Source of the DNA: an uncultured Parabacteroides sp.
GTDB lineage: Bacteria > Bacteroidota > Bacteroidia > Bacteroidales > Tannerellaceae
Assembly: GCA_900541965.1 (NCBI GenBank)
Contig: UQLN01000020.1
Span: 7,892 to 71,891 of the forward strand
DNA: 64,000 nt
Direction of reading: 5' to 3'
Within the stretch, counting starts at the first letter, position 1. Every line of letters starts with the position of its first letter. The position numbers and the translations under genes are program-made. The notes beneath the pieces were generated by a model. It did not search any database. It worked only from the letters and a program-made list of their open reading frames with translations, and was not told where the DNA came from. Below, piece after piece: positions 18,845-27,326 of this stretch.

Positions 18845-20283
18845 TAGGCGTTATTATCCGGTTTAGCTTGCTGTTGAGGCTTGTCATTGTTCGATGGTTT
18901 ATCGCTGTTTGCTTTGTTAGGGCGTTGCTGTTTGTTGCGATTACGATTCCCCTCGTTTCCATTTCTATTCCCATTTGCGTTTCCACTGCTATTCCGGTTA
19001 TTGTTCCGGTTTCCACCGTTTTTGTTCCCCTCTTTAGCAGGATTGTTTTCGTTGTAGGGCTTTTCTCCCGGACGATTGTTCGGATTTTGTGGCTTACCTC
19101 CGTTGTTGTTATTGTTTGGGTTTTTCTCTTTAGCAACGCCGGCTATATTGCTATTACCGTTATTTTCGTTGTTATTCCCATTCCCGTTACCACCTTTTTT
19201 CTTCTTCTTTTTCTTTACATTATCAAAGCGTGTAACACTTTCCTGACCCAAAATATCCTGAGAATCACGTTTGGGAGCCTGAGGTTTTGTGTCGGCTTCC
19301 AGTGAGACCGGTTTCATTCCTTTTTTATTCATGTTGATAACATCGAATGCGCGGTCTGCCGGAATTGTTATCAGGTTAGCCGCGAATGATTTATCCGTAG
19401 AATAAGTGATTTCACGTTTGAAAATATCAGTTTTGAAATGGTAATATGTATTATCTTTTGTTTCCAAAGGAACTTCGCGTGACGGCAAACGTTTCTGTGC
19501 TTCAACATAAGCGTCCACTTCATAATTGATGCAGCATTTTAATTTTGCACATTGGCCTGCAAGTTTTTGAGGATTCATTGAAATATCCTGATAGCGTGCT
19601 GCTCCGGTTGCCACAGAAACAAAATTAGTCATCCAGCTTGAACAACATAATTCGCGTCCACAAGGACCAATACCTCCAATGCGTCCGGCTTCCTGGCGGG
19701 CTCCGATTTGTTTCATTTCAATGCGTACACGGAAAGCTTCTGCCAGTACTTTAATAAGCTGACGGAAGTCAACACGTTCGTCGGCAATATAATAGAAGAT
19801 AGCTTTATTACCGTCTCCCTGGTATTCCACATCTCCAATTTTCATATTCAATCCTAAATCGGCTGCGATTTGGCGGGAACGGATCATGGTAGCGTGTTCC
19901 TTTGACTTAGCTTCCTCGTACTTTTCAATATCGGTCGGTTTTGCTTTGCGGTAAATCTTTTTGGGCTCATAGCCTTCTCCGGTACGGACATTGTTTTTTT
20001 TCATTTGTAAAAGAACAAGTTTCCCGGTGAGGGTTACAGTCCCTATATCATGTCCCGGACTTGCTTCGACAGCTACCATATCGCCTTTTTCGAGAGGAAT
20101 TTTAGAACTGTTTAAAAAATATCCTTTACGGGTATTTTTGAATTGAACTTCTACATAATCAGTAGCATTGGCTGCATCCGGAACGTCGCAAAGCCAGTCG
20201 TAAGTGTTCAGTTTTGTATTTTGTATTTTGCTGCATCCTTTTTTCCCCATGCAGCAACTACCTGTATTTAATTTGAAATCCAT
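18844..20283 (-). CDS. PSP1-domain (RicT/YaaT-like) protein with a long asparagine-rich tail
   Basis: A 479-residue protein whose first half is a PSP1 domain (about residues 40-260) with GNKAIFYYIADERVDFRQLI, RIGGIGPCGRELCCSSWM and AGQCAKLKCCINYEVDAYVE. The conserved cysteines suggest metal or Fe-S binding as in the RicT family, which acts in RNA processing and signalling complexes in Bacillus. Start ATG at 20283 (MDFKLNTGSCCMGKKG) is chosen because the promoter element at 20317-20324 lies just upstream; an in-frame extension to 20319 would overlap it. About the last 120 residues are a charged, Asn-rich low-complexity tail, likely disordered. Operon with gldH. Confidence 0.88.
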   Translation of the reverse strand: MDFKLNTGSCCMGKKGCSKIQNTKLNTYDWLCDVPDAANATDYVEVQFKNTRKGYFLNSSKIPLEKGDMVAVEASPGHDIGTVTLTGKLVLLQMKKNNVRTGEGYEPKKIYRKAKPTDIEKYEEAKSKEHATMIRSRQIAADLGLNMKIGDVEYQGDGNKAIFYYIADERVDFRQLIKVLAEAFRVRIEMKQIGARQEAGRIGGIGPCGRELCCSSWMTNFVSVATGAARYQDISMNPQKLAGQCAKLKCCINYEVDAYVEAQKRLPSREVPLETKDNTYYHFKTDIFKREITYSTDKSFAANLITIPADRAFDVINMNKKGMKPVSLEADTKPQAPKRDSQDILGQESVTRFDNVKKKKKKKGGNGNGNNNENNGNSNIAGVAKEKNPNNNNNGGKPQNPNNRPGEKPYNENNPAKEGNKNGGNRNNNRNSSGNANGNRNGNEGNRNRNKQQRPNKANSDKPSNNDKPQQQAKPDNNA

Positions 20284-20316
20284 TGTCAGATAATAATATA
20301 TGTGTGTACAATTACG

Positions 20317-20324
20317 CAAAAATA
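20317..20324 (-). promoter_or_regulatory. Promoter -7 element for the PSP1-gldH operon
   Basis: On the minus strand this reads TATTTTTG (TAnnTTTG), 34 bp before the PSP1 start. Confidence 0.5.
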
Positions 20325-20417
20325 GTCAAAATATTTGGTTTACAGCACAAGATGGACGATTATAATAAATGCTGTAACCCTGATGGTATCTGGCAGTGGA
20401 AGGTAAGAATAGTGAAA

Positions 20418-20459
20418 TAAAAAAGGTCAAACAAGATATTTTCCTGTTTGACCTTTTTT
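20418..20459 (-). terminator. Intrinsic terminator for the serine palmitoyltransferase gene
   Basis: A stem AAAAAGGTCAAACA facing TGTTTGACCTTTTT with A and T runs on both flanks, placed 18 bp past the stop codon at 20477. It could work in both directions. Confidence 0.85.
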
Positions 20460-20476
20460 AAAAATATAGAAGTTCC

Positions 20477-21664
20477 TTATTTAATCAGATTATGATTTTT
20501 GAATACTTTGTGAATCGCTTCCAAAGCATAATCAAGTTGTTCTTTGGTATGTGTAGCCATTAAAGAGAAGCGGATTAACGTATCTTCCGGTGCTACAGCA
20601 GGTGAAACAACCGGGTTGACGAAGATACCTGCTTCAAACAATTCCTTAACAATAAGGAAAGTCAAGTCATTGTCGCGGATAAACAACGGGATAATCGGAG
20701 TTGATGTATGGCCGATTTCACAACCCATATTGCGGAAACCATCCAAAGCGTAGTGTGTCAGATCCCATAAATGTTCGATACGTTCAGGTTCCTGCAGCAT
20801 TATATCGAGTGCTGCACTGGCAGCAGCTGTTGCCGACGGAGTGTTGCTGGCACTGAAGATATATGAACGTGAGTTATGACGAAGATAATTGATCGTATCT
20901 TTATCTGAAGCGATAAAACCACCTATGGAAGCAAGCGATTTACTGAATGTACCCATAATCAGGTCTACATCATCTGTAACACCAAAATGATTACAAGTAC
21001 CGCGTCCATGGTCTCCCAATACTCCCAAGCCGTGAGCTTCGTCTACCATAATGCTTGCGTTATATTTCTTTGCTAAAGCAACAATTTCAGGAAGTTTGGC
21101 AACGTCACCTTCCATACTGAATACACCATCGATAACGATTAGTTTCACCTTGTCCGGTTCACATTTCTGGAGTTGTTTTTCCAGAGAATCCATATCGTTG
21201 TGTTTATACTTTAATTTGGTAGAGAAGGATAAGCGGTGACCTTCAATGATGGATGCATGGTCCAATTCATCCCAAAGGATATAATCTTCGCGTCCGGTCA
21301 AACAGGAAACTACACCTAAATTTACCTGGAAACCTGTGGAATATACAATAGCATCATCTTTTCCTACGAATTCTGCCAATCGTTTTTCCAACTGAATGTG
21401 CAAATCCAAAGTCCCGTTAAGAAAACGCGAACCGGCACAACCTGTACCATATTTTTTTATGGCTGCGATAGCTGCCTCCTTGACTTTCGGGTGGTTTGTC
21501 AATCCGAGATAGGCATTGGAACCAAACATCAGGACTTTTTTACCACTAATCATTACTTCTGTATCCTGATCGCTTTCAATCATTCTGAAGTAAGGATAAA
21601 TTCCAGCAGCCATTGCGCGCTGAGGTGCATCGTACTTTGATAATTTCTCTTGTAACAGTTTCAT
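20477..21664 (-). CDS. spt: Serine palmitoyltransferase (alpha-oxoamine synthase family)
   Basis: A 395-residue PLP enzyme that condenses serine with a fatty acyl-CoA, the first step of bacterial sphingolipid synthesis. Fold-type I features are present: MFGSNAYLGLTNHP, GSRFLNGTLDLHIQLE, LDHAS with His136 stacking on PLP, MVDEAHGLG (Asp208, His211) and the Schiff-base lysine Lys242 in GTFSKSLASIGG. From memory, the N-terminus and overall sequence closely resemble the Bacteroides serine palmitoyltransferase (starts MKLLQEKL-KYD), which favours Spt over 2-amino-3-ketobutyrate CoA ligase. It is divergent from a lipid kinase gene. Confidence 0.92.
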   Translation of the reverse strand: MKLLQEKLSKYDAPQRAMAAGIYPYFRMIESDQDTEVMISGKKVLMFGSNAYLGLTNHPKVKEAAIAAIKKYGTGCAGSRFLNGTLDLHIQLEKRLAEFVGKDDAIVYSTGFQVNLGVVSCLTGREDYILWDELDHASIIEGHRLSFSTKLKYKHNDMDSLEKQLQKCEPDKVKLIVIDGVFSMEGDVAKLPEIVALAKKYNASIMVDEAHGLGVLGDHGRGTCNHFGVTDDVDLIMGTFSKSLASIGGFIASDKDTINYLRHNSRSYIFSASNTPSATAAASAALDIMLQEPERIEHLWDLTHYALDGFRNMGCEIGHTSTPIIPLFIRDNDLTFLIVKELFEAGIFVNPVVSPAVAPEDTLIRFSLMATHTKEQLDYALEAIHKVFKNHNLIK

Positions 21665-21764
21665 ATTATAATAAAGAGAATGATTTTTCTCGCTATATGT
21701 TATTCTTAAAAAGAACTCAGGATTTTAGGCCTGCATATTATCTATGTTTCGGCAAATCCAGCCG

Positions 21765-21772
21765 CAAAAGTA
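21765..21772 (-). promoter_or_regulatory. Promoter -7 element for spt
   Basis: Minus-strand TACTTTTG, about 100 bp before the spt start, giving a leader of roughly 95 nt. Confidence 0.5.
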
Positions 21773-21825
21773 GTAAAAAAATAACTTATAGTAGCCTAAA
21801 TGCTTTAAAAGTTTTACAAAAGCAT

Positions 21826-21833
21826 TATTTTTG
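21826..21833 (+). promoter_or_regulatory. Promoter -7 element for the lipid kinase gene
   Basis: TATTTTTG (TAnnTTTG) 25 bp before the start of the lipid kinase; it is back to back with the spt promoter. Confidence 0.5.
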
Positions 21834-21858
21834 TCTTTTCAAAGTAAGCTAAAAAAGG

Positions 21859-22830
21859 ATGGATAATCATAAAATCAATGTACGTGCAATAATTAACCCT
21901 ATTTCTGGTGTTGGCTCAAAAAGGAAAATACCTAAGATGATAGAGAATGCTTTTCGTGATTGCGGTTGTAATCTGGATATTTCTTTTACCGAATATCCTG
22001 GTCACGCAAGCGAATTAACCAGGTTGGCTGTCGAGCAAGGTGCAAATTGCATTATCGCGGTAGGAGGGGATGGGACTGTGAATGAGATAGCTCGTGCTAT
22101 GATACATTCGAATGCCGTGCTGGGTATTATACCGAAAGGCTCCGGCAATGGTCTCGCACGGGAGTTGCATATCCCGATAGATGCACGTCGTGCATTGGAT
22201 TTAATTGTCAAGGGACATAAAACGACTATCGATTGCTGTAAAGCAAACGGACGTATATTCTTTTGTACATGCGGCGTAGGTTTTGATGCGGCTGTGAGCC
22301 AAAAGTTCGCAGGAGAAAAACGCCGTGGTTCTCTTACCTATATAAAAAATACGGTGGAAGAATATCTGAGCTATAAACCTGAACCTTATGAACTGTTGGT
22401 AGATAACCAAACAATCAAAGAAAAAGCTTTTTTGGTAGCTTGTGGAAATGCATCCCAATATGGTAATAATGCATTTATTGCTCCTCATGCAAATATACAG
22501 GATGGTAAAATGGATATAACCATATTGTCTCCTTTTACTCCTTTGGATATAGCTCCATTAGCGATTCAGTTATTCACCAAGCAAATAGACCGTAATAGTA
22601 AAATAAAGACTTTTAAGGGACAATCCGTTACGATAATCCGCCAAAAGCCGGGTGTAATGCATCTGGATGGTGAGCCTGTTATGGCCGATAGTAAGATTGA
22701 AATCTCTATCATCCCTAAATCATTGAATGTTTTTACCCCGGAAACCGTATCCTTCACTGAAGAAGTTCACAACCTGTTTGGAGAAGTATCCCGTTTCTTT
22801 GATAAAAATCTCCCTTACATCTTCAGATAA
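21859..22830 (+). CDS. Diacylglycerol/sphingosine-kinase-family lipid kinase
   Basis: A 323-residue soluble lipid kinase of the DAGK catalytic family (YegS/DgkB type). Visible motifs: INPISGVGSKRK near the N-terminus, the nucleotide-binding GGDGTVNE (residues 69-76), GIIPKGSGNGLARELHIP, FFCTCGVGFDAAVSQKFAGE and the C-terminal VMHLDGEPV. It would phosphorylate a lipid hydroxyl with ATP. It is transcribed divergently from serine palmitoyltransferase, so a sphingoid base is a tempting substrate, but that is inference: YegS-like proteins and diacylglycerol kinases look alike at this level. It overlaps the convergent methyltransferase gene by 16 bp. Confidence 0.92.
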   Translation: MDNHKINVRAIINPISGVGSKRKIPKMIENAFRDCGCNLDISFTEYPGHASELTRLAVEQGANCIIAVGGDGTVNEIARAMIHSNAVLGIIPKGSGNGLARELHIPIDARRALDLIVKGHKTTIDCCKANGRIFFCTCGVGFDAAVSQKFAGEKRRGSLTYIKNTVEEYLSYKPEPYELLVDNQTIKEKAFLVACGNASQYGNNAFIAPHANIQDGKMDITILSPFTPLDIAPLAIQLFTKQIDRNSKIKTFKGQSVTIIRQKPGVMHLDGEPVMADSKIEISIIPKSLNVFTPETVSFTEEVHNLFGEVSRFFDKNLPYIFR

Positions 22831-23525
22831 AAATCTTTTGTCAGAGATATATAGTCTTTGGTGTATTGGTGACGGGCTTCTTCTATAACTAACTTTTCTG
22901 TGGTCAAAGAGTTGGGCGATTCCGAAAGTTCAACAAGGAAACGTTTGGGAGAAGCCCCGGGTACAGGTATGATATCCGTCCTTTTGTTTATATATAAGTT
23001 GTTCTCTTTTGCTATGGTGGATAAATAATCCAATTGTTCAAAAGGTAAAATTAACGCGATTCGTCCGGAAGATGACAGTAACATTCGGGAGCTTTTGACA
23101 AGGTCCGGGATTGAGAGTGTATCCGCATGCCGCGCTGTATTCCTGTTTATATTCGGACATTTAAGGGAATTGACAAAATAGGGAGGATTGGATACAATCA
23201 GATCATATCTGCTTGTACATGTAGCGGAATAATTTGTGAAATCCGTATGAATAGTACGAATACGTCCGGCAAAAGGGGAAGCCGCAACATTATCCATCGC
23301 TTGTAAGCAAGCTTCCTTATTTATATCTATCGCATCGATAAGTGCATTGCTCCTTTGTGCAAGCATTAAGGCAATAAGTCCTGTTCCGGTTCCTATGTCC
23401 AATATGTTTTTACATGCTTCCGTATTTGCCCAGGCGCCCAATAGAACACCGTCCGTGCCTACTTTCATCGCACATTTATCGTGGTAGATGGTGAATTGTT
23501 TAAACTGAAAATATGAATTAGCCAT
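22815..23525 (-). CDS. trmN6: tRNA1(Val) (adenine(37)-N6)-methyltransferase, TrmN6/YfiC family
   Basis: A 236-residue Rossmann-fold methyltransferase. It shows the SAM-binding motif ILDIGTGTGLIAL (about 41-53), the acidic ribose-binding DAIDINKEAC, and the N6-adenine catalytic motif NPPYF (113-117). The N-terminal FKQFTIYHDKCAMKVGTDGVLLGAW is characteristic of YfiC. It would modify A37 beside the anticodon of tRNA-Val. The end overlaps the convergent lipid kinase gene by 16 bp. A promoter element lies 22 bp upstream of its start. Confidence 0.92.
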   Translation of the reverse strand: MANSYFQFKQFTIYHDKCAMKVGTDGVLLGAWANTEACKNILDIGTGTGLIALMLAQRSNALIDAIDINKEACLQAMDNVAASPFAGRIRTIHTDFTNYSATCTSRYDLIVSNPPYFVNSLKCPNINRNTARHADTLSIPDLVKSSRMLLSSSGRIALILPFEQLDYLSTIAKENNLYINKRTDIIPVPGASPKRFLVELSESPNSLTTEKLVIEEARHQYTKDYISLTKDFYLKM

Positions 23526-23546
23526 GCTTTTTTATAATGTCGGCTG

Positions 23547-23554
23547 CAAATGTA
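23547..23554 (-). promoter_or_regulatory. Promoter -7 element for trmN6
   Basis: Minus-strand TACATTTG, 22 bp upstream of the trmN6 start codon. Confidence 0.55.
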
Positions 23555-23576
23555 GTCAGATATGAGTTAAAAACAT

Positions 23577-23584
23577 TAACTTTG
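23577..23584 (+). promoter_or_regulatory. Promoter -7 element for lon
   Basis: TAACTTTG, 89 bp before the lon start. No CIRCE-type heat-shock operator was seen between it and the gene. Confidence 0.45.
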
Positions 23585-23672
23585 GCACGATTATTGAATA
23601 GACACAATATAATGTATAATAGTTTAGAAGAATGGCTGTATTAAACAGGCTTGACAGATTTGGGAGTAATAT

Positions 23673-26135
23673 ATGAAGAAAGATAAGATAACAATGTTCG
23701 CTGAAGAGGTGTACAATGACTTGGAAGATAATATAGGTATTGTAATGCCTATTTTAACGGATTGTGATGTAGATGAGGATTTTACGGAAGGAGTAGATAA
23801 AGTGGGAGAAGAACTGCCTATATTACCGCTTCGTAATATGGTATTATTTCCGGGTGTAGCTATGCCTGTTATGGTTGGGCGCTCTAAATCCATGCGCCTG
23901 ATAAAGGAGGCTTCCCATAAGAAAAAATTAATAGGTGTTGTTTGTCAACGGGATATGGAAACAGATGATCCTGACTTTAAGGATTTGTATCCGGTTGGAG
24001 TAGTCGCAGAAATTGTGCGTCTTCTGGAAATGCCGAATGGTACGACAACTGCTATTCTTCAGGGTAAAAAACGCTTTGAATTGAAAGAGTTGACCTCTGT
24101 GGAACCCTTCCTGGTCGGTAAGATTTCTATGTTGGAAGATAAAATGCCTGCCAAAAATGATAAAGAGTTTGAGGCTTTGACTTCTACTATCAAAGACTTG
24201 ACAATCAAAATGATTTCGGCAAATGCGGAACCTCCTCGCGATTTGATATTTTCAATAAAGAACAATAAGAATATTATTTATCTGATCAATTTTGCGTGCA
24301 GTAATATACCTACCGGGGCAGCAGAGAAACAGGACTTATTGTTGATAGGTGACTTGAAAGACCGTGCTTACCGGTTATTGTTTATTCTGAATCGTGAATA
24401 TCAGCTAATAGAATTGAAGGCTGCTATTCAGATGAAGACGCATGAAGATATCAATCAGCAACAGAAAGAGTATTTCCTTCAACAGCAGATAAAAACAATT
24501 CAGGAAGAATTGGGTGGAAATATCAATGAATTAGAGATTAGAGAGTTGCGTGAAAAGGCAGCCAAAAAGAAATGGTCTTCAAATGTTGCTGAGATTTTCG
24601 AAAAGGAAGTACGCAAGTTGGAGCGTCTGCATCCGCAATCTCCTGACTTTTCAATCCAGACCCAATATGTACAGAATATTGTAAATCTGCCTTGGAACGA
24701 GTACAGCAAAGATAACTTCAATCTGGCGCATGCCCAAAAAGTATTGGACCGTGACCATTTCGGATTGGAGAAGGTAAAAGAACGTATCATAGAACATCTT
24801 GCAGTTTTGAAATTGAAGGGGGATATGAAATCTCCGATTATTTGCCTGTATGGTCCTCCGGGAGTTGGTAAGACATCACTGGGTAAATCTATTGCAGAGT
24901 CTCTGAATCGTAAATATGTCAGGGTTTCATTAGGCGGTTTGCATGATGAAGCGGAAATACGTGGACATCGCCGTACTTATATAGGTGCAATGTCCGGGCG
25001 TATTATCCAGAACTTACAAAAAGCAGGAACATCTAACCCTGTGTTTGTACTTGATGAAATAGATAAGATCACAAACGATTTTAAAGGAGACCCGGCTTCT
25101 GCTTTGTTGGAAGTACTTGATCCGGAACAAAATAATGCATTCCATGATAACTATCTGGATATAGATTATGATTTGAGCAAAGTGTTGTTTATCGCTACGG
25201 CAAATAACCTGAATACAATATCCCAACCTTTACTGGATCGTATGGAACTGATAGAGGTTAGTGGCTATATCATGGAAGAAAAGGTAGAGATTGCTGCCCG
25301 GCATTTAGTTCCGAAGCAACAGGAAGCACATGGTATACCGAAGGGAAAAGTAAAGTTCCAGAAAAAAACTTTGCAAGCAATTGTAGAATCGTATACCCGT
25401 GAAAGCGGAGTCCGCGAACTGGATAAGAAGATTGCTAAAGTCATGCGTAAGTTGGCTCGTAAAATGGCAGCGGATGAACCGGTTCCTGCTCAAATTCGTC
25501 CTGAAGACTTACATGAGTATTTAGGTGCGGTAGAATATACCAAAGATAAATATCAGGGAAATGAATATGCAGGAGTTGTTACTGGGTTGGCATGGACTGC
25601 CGTAGGTGGGGAAATCCTTTTTGTAGAAACCAGTTTGAGCAAAGGAAAAGGCTCCAAGCTGACATTAACCGGTAACTTAGGGGATGTCATGAAAGAATCT
25701 GCCATGTTGGCACTTGAATATATTCATGCACATGCATCTCAATTTAAAATTCCGGAAGAGTTATTCGAGAGCTGGAATGTGCATATTCATGTACCGGAGG
25801 GGGCAATACCTAAAGATGGCCCGAGTGCCGGTATAACAATGGTCACTTCATTAGTGTCTGCATTTACCCAGCGTAAGGTAAAAAGTAATCTGGCTATGAC
25901 AGGGGAAATTACCTTGCGTGGAAAAGTATTGCCGGTAGGAGGAATCAAGGAGAAGATTCTTGCGGCTAAACGTGCAGGCATCAAAGAATTGATTCTCTGT
26001 AAAGAAAACCAGAAAGATATTGATGAAATTAAACCGGAGTATCTGAAAGGCTTGAACTTTCACTATGTTGAGGATATTCGCCAGGTGGTTGATTTGGCTT
26101 TGTTGAGGGAGAAAGTAGCAAATCCTTTGTTTTAA
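23673..26135 (+). CDS. lon: ATP-dependent endopeptidase Lon
   Basis: An 820-residue cytoplasmic AAA+ protease that degrades misfolded and regulatory proteins. Order: an N-terminal LON substrate domain (from about residue 46, LPILPLRNMVLFPGVAMPVM), a helical linker (DINQQQKEYFLQQQIKTIQE), the AAA+ domain with Walker A GPPGVGKTS (394-402) and Walker B VFVLDEIDK, and the protease domain with the catalytic Ser718 (PKDGPSAGIT) and Lys761 (GGIKEKILAA), spaced 43 residues apart as in E. coli Lon. It carries a short acidic N-terminal extension of about 45 residues. Confidence 0.98.
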   Translation: MKKDKITMFAEEVYNDLEDNIGIVMPILTDCDVDEDFTEGVDKVGEELPILPLRNMVLFPGVAMPVMVGRSKSMRLIKEASHKKKLIGVVCQRDMETDDPDFKDLYPVGVVAEIVRLLEMPNGTTTAILQGKKRFELKELTSVEPFLVGKISMLEDKMPAKNDKEFEALTSTIKDLTIKMISANAEPPRDLIFSIKNNKNIIYLINFACSNIPTGAAEKQDLLLIGDLKDRAYRLLFILNREYQLIELKAAIQMKTHEDINQQQKEYFLQQQIKTIQEELGGNINELEIRELREKAAKKKWSSNVAEIFEKEVRKLERLHPQSPDFSIQTQYVQNIVNLPWNEYSKDNFNLAHAQKVLDRDHFGLEKVKERIIEHLAVLKLKGDMKSPIICLYGPPGVGKTSLGKSIAESLNRKYVRVSLGGLHDEAEIRGHRRTYIGAMSGRIIQNLQKAGTSNPVFVLDEIDKITNDFKGDPASALLEVLDPEQNNAFHDNYLDIDYDLSKVLFIATANNLNTISQPLLDRMELIEVSGYIMEEKVEIAARHLVPKQQEAHGIPKGKVKFQKKTLQAIVESYTRESGVRELDKKIAKVMRKLARKMAADEPVPAQIRPEDLHEYLGAVEYTKDKYQGNEYAGVVTGLAWTAVGGEILFVETSLSKGKGSKLTLTGNLGDVMKESAMLALEYIHAHASQFKIPEELFESWNVHIHVPEGAIPKDGPSAGITMVTSLVSAFTQRKVKSNLAMTGEITLRGKVLPVGGIKEKILAAKRAGIKELILCKENQKDIDEIKPEYLKGLNFHYVEDIRQVVDLALLREKVANPLF

Positions 26136-26165
26136 GTAAGTTATTGCATTGGGAATATATATAAG

Positions 26166-26197
26166 AAAGACTGTCTGTGTTCAGGCGGTCTTTTTTT
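26166..26197 (+). terminator. Intrinsic terminator of lon
   Basis: Stem AAAGACTGTCTG facing CAGGCGGTCTTT with a 4-nt loop and a run of seven T, 30 bp past the lon stop. Confidence 0.88.
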
Positions 26198-26339
26198 GTG
26201 TATTTTAAAATGTAAGCGTTTTGCGTTATATGCTAACACTTTGATGGGGTAAAGGCTTTTGTGCTGACGTTGAATCTATGAATGAAAGGCTTTTTAGGCT
26301 AAATAGGAGTCTTTTTTACGTTGAAAAAGGGGTATTTCT

Positions 26340-26512
26340 CTACTATCCGGAACCTATTTTCTACTATTTTTCGCATATTTCCAGTTATCTCTGCAACTAA
26401 TTCCAACTATTTGTGCACTTAAATACAACTATCCGCGCGGATAAAACATGTATGTTTTGACTTTAAAGCATATATGTTTTGAAATTGAACCATGTATGCT
26501 TTACTTTTAGGT
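26340..26512. repeat. Degenerate tandem array with 21-22 bp period (array B)
   Basis: Eight consecutive units start at 26340, 26361, 26382, 26404, 26426, 26448, 26470 and 26492. The first five share CTACTAT or CAACTAT at the left edge; the last three share ATGTATG or ATATATG followed by a TTT-rich centre. One unit (26426) holds the self-complementary core ATCCGCGCGGAT. The array lies in the non-coding gap between lon and tRNA-Ser, about 140 bp past the lon terminator. It has no reading frame of note. Confidence 0.7.
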
Positions 26513-26925
26513 GCTATCGGGCAGAAGCTCAATCCTGGAATGTTAAGAAAACCGAGCCTTACGCAGATACCAAATAGATTGTTATTTCTCTCCAAAAACG
26601 ATCATATGATTAGGTGCGGATGATACGGAAAACGTGAATTAAGAAACAAGTAACATGTATTAATCTATGTTTTCAATATGATCTGTGCCTGATAAAAAAA
26701 TATCCGCCTCTTTATCTAATTGTTAGCATTATGTCACCTGTGTCAACAAATTGATAAAGCTTAACTCCGGGAGAGTCGCGTATTTATATCGATTCTCGAA
26801 TAGTCATCCATGCAAGATGCTCAAGAATAGGGTATTTTGTCATTTTGATATTTTGACAAAAGTAAGTAGATAATATGATCCATGTATCCTCTATAGCCGG
26901 TTTTGGTATGATTTTGTACTAAAAC
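26513..26925. other. Long gap without a recognisable gene
   Basis: About 410 bp between array B and the tRNA terminator. A minus-strand -7 element (TACTTTTG at 26857-26864) is followed 16 nt later by an ATG that opens only a 19-codon frame, and a second minus-strand frame ending near 26716 follows it. Nothing is recognisable as a protein or known RNA. It may be a decayed gene or hold an unrecognised small RNA. Confidence 0.35.
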
Positions 26926-26957
26926 AAAAAAGCTACCAATCAAATTGGTAGCTTTTT
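26926..26957 (-). terminator. Intrinsic terminator of tRNA-Ser
   Basis: Near-perfect hairpin AAAAAGCTACCAAT facing ATTGGTAGCTTTTT with a CAA loop, starting 4 bp past the tRNA 3' end on the minus strand; A/T runs on both sides would let it act in both directions. Confidence 0.88.
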
Positions 26958-26960
26958 ATG

Positions 26961-27047
26961 CGGAAGCTGGGGGATTCGAACCCCCGGTACGGTTACCCGT
27001 ACGACAGTTTAGCAAACTGTTGGTTTCAGCCACTCACCCAAACTTCC
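26961..27047 (-). tRNA. tRNA-Ser (anticodon GCU)
   Basis: An 87-nt class II tRNA read on the minus strand, starting GGAAGUUUGGGUGAGUGGCU. It has a 7-bp acceptor stem closed by one G-U pair, the anticodon loop with GCU in CAGUUUGCUAAACUG, a long serine-type variable arm (UCGUACGGGUAACCGUACC region), the T arm GGGGGUUCGAAUCCCCC and discriminator base G. The 3' CCA is not encoded, as is usual in Bacteroidales. It reads AGU and AGC serine codons. A strong promoter lies 36-67 bp upstream and a terminator directly downstream, so it is a single-gene unit. Confidence 0.98.
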
Positions 27048-27082
27048 TTGAGTTTTGCGCTTCTTCCCTAGAATTGCGCTGC

Positions 27083-27114
27083 AAAGATATGCTTATATTT
27101 CTGAATAAACAAAG
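27083..27114 (-). promoter_or_regulatory. Promoter of tRNA-Ser
   Basis: Read on the minus strand: a -33 TTTG (27111-27114), a 20-bp spacer and a -7 TATCTTTG (27083-27090), about 36 bp before the mature tRNA. It is a full match to the Bacteroidete vegetative promoter. Confidence 0.8.
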
Positions 27115-27282
27115 CTTTTTAAGGATATTTTTTGATAAAAAACCACTTTGTAACGCAGTTCCTTGGCAATCAATGTATTTCTGCTTTGAATATATTTATG
27201 GGGATTTCTTAAAAGTATCCGGATAATAGAAGTCCTTTAAAATTAAGTATGAGTAGACTATATATCTATGGGAAAAAGATAT

Positions 27283-27290
27283 TAATTTTG
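27283..27290 (+). promoter_or_regulatory. Promoter -7 element for mltG
   Basis: TAATTTTG (TAnnTTTG) 37 bp before the ATG at 27327. It lies inside the longer alternative mltG frame that opens at 27249, and so argues for the later start. Confidence 0.5.
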
Positions 27291-27326
27291 CTCCTCATTC
27301 TGACATTCAGTATATTATTAACAGAT

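Noticed and set aside
23585..23672. CIRCE or other heat-shock operator for lon
   Set aside because: No TTAGCACTC-N9-GAGTGCTAA-like element is present.
26945..27226. Plus-strand gene opposite tRNA-Ser
   Set aside because: It reads antisense through the tRNA and its terminator and encodes no recognisable protein.
27249..27326. N-terminal extension of MltG
   Set aside because: It contains the promoter -7 element and adds a second hydrophobic stretch unlike MltG proteins.
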